NCBI RefSeq assembly: GCF_900105125.1 | Contig: NZ_LT629750.1 | Coordinates: forward strand, 2,418,001 to 2,482,000 | DNA from: Bradyrhizobium canariense | GTDB taxonomy: Bacteria > Pseudomonadota > Alphaproteobacteria > Rhizobiales > Xanthobacteraceae | Direction: 5' to 3' | Length of the DNA stretch: 64,000 nucleotides | Shown here: piece after piece, positions 63,976-64,000 of the stretch | Position numbering within the stretch: the stretch's first letter is position 1 | Layout: every line of letters starts with the position of its first letter | The notes under the pieces: model-generated | What the model was told of the DNA's origin: nothing | The model's database searches: none | What the model saw: only the letters and a program-made list of their open reading frames with translations | Position numbers and translations under genes: made by a program

Positions 63976-64000
63976 ATGCGCATTCCGACTTTGGCGATTT
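63976..64000 (+). CDS. Possible start of a gene running off the right edge
   Basis: An ATG at 63976 follows AGAGG five bases upstream and opens a frame (MRIPTLAI) to the window edge. Only eight codons are visible, so the call rests on the ribosome site alone. Nothing else was found in 63784-63975. Confidence 0.3.

Overview
The window looks like chromosomal DNA of a high-GC soil or rhizosphere alphaproteobacterium, most likely the Bradyrhizobium/Rhodopseudomonas group. The reasons are by-eye only: many Liv-type ABC transporters, Bug/TctC binding proteins, family III CoA-transferases, LysR/GntR/LacI regulators, an Omp25-type porin and GTG/TTG starts with GGAGG ribosome sites. No rRNA, tRNA or CRISPR array was seen.

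Layout. 1-1.5 kb: 3' part of a fused LivG-LivF ATPase, ending against the stump of an AraC-type regulator. 1.6-10 kb (minus): a nine-gene operon with a family III CoA-transferase, an enoyl-CoA hydratase, an HMG-CoA-lyase-like enzyme, a complete Liv ABC transporter and a metallo-beta-lactamase-fold hydrolase. 10.5-16.2 kb (plus): a hydantoinase/oxoprolinase pair, a LacI regulator and a second hydratase. Two LacI-like sites lie between the two divergent operons. 16.3-20.4 kb (minus): 4-oxalomesaconate hydratase (LigJ) and a LigK/RraA-type aldolase with an MHS transporter and an amidohydrolase, divergent from a LysR gene. 21.7-27.4 kb: amidohydrolase, Bug protein, CapA-like protein, MFS transporter, LysR regulator. 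27.7-33.4 kb: an Ssu/Tau/NMT1-type ABC transporter with an acetamidase, a decayed dehydrogenase tail, an orphan IS3-type OrfA and a second acetamidase. 33.5-37.8 kb: D-2-hydroxyacid dehydrogenase, LigI-like hydrolase and Bug protein, divergent from a two-subunit ThDP decarboxylase.

37.9-48.9 kb is different: a VanZ-like protein, an EmrAB-type efflux pair, a GST, a Tat-type metallophosphoesterase with two small membrane proteins, an outer-membrane protein that seems to join two beta-barrels, and a TolB-like/TPR protein. From 41.7 to 48.9 kb the gaps carry five same-orientation copies of a repeat of about 120 bp (one shortened to about 64 bp), seen nowhere else in the window.

49-59.8 kb is an oxalate module: NDP-forming acyl-CoA synthetase, FCD-type GntR regulator, oxalyl-CoA decarboxylase, formyl-CoA:oxalate CoA-transferase and an OxlT-type antiporter. 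A 17-bp inverted-repeat motif (TGGCAT-N5-ATRCCA) occurs four times, before the synthetase, before gntR, before the antiporter and before an unannotated 45-codon gene that has its own terminator. A TetR gene whose start lies inside a 36-bp palindrome and a CocE-type hydrolase sit inside this block. 60-63.8 kb holds a CBS-domain protein, a ketopantoate-reductase-like enzyme, a nitronate monooxygenase and a quinone oxidoreductase. Overall this is a catabolic region of substrate-specific modules, each pairing a regulator, a transporter and CoA- or hydrolase-type enzymes.
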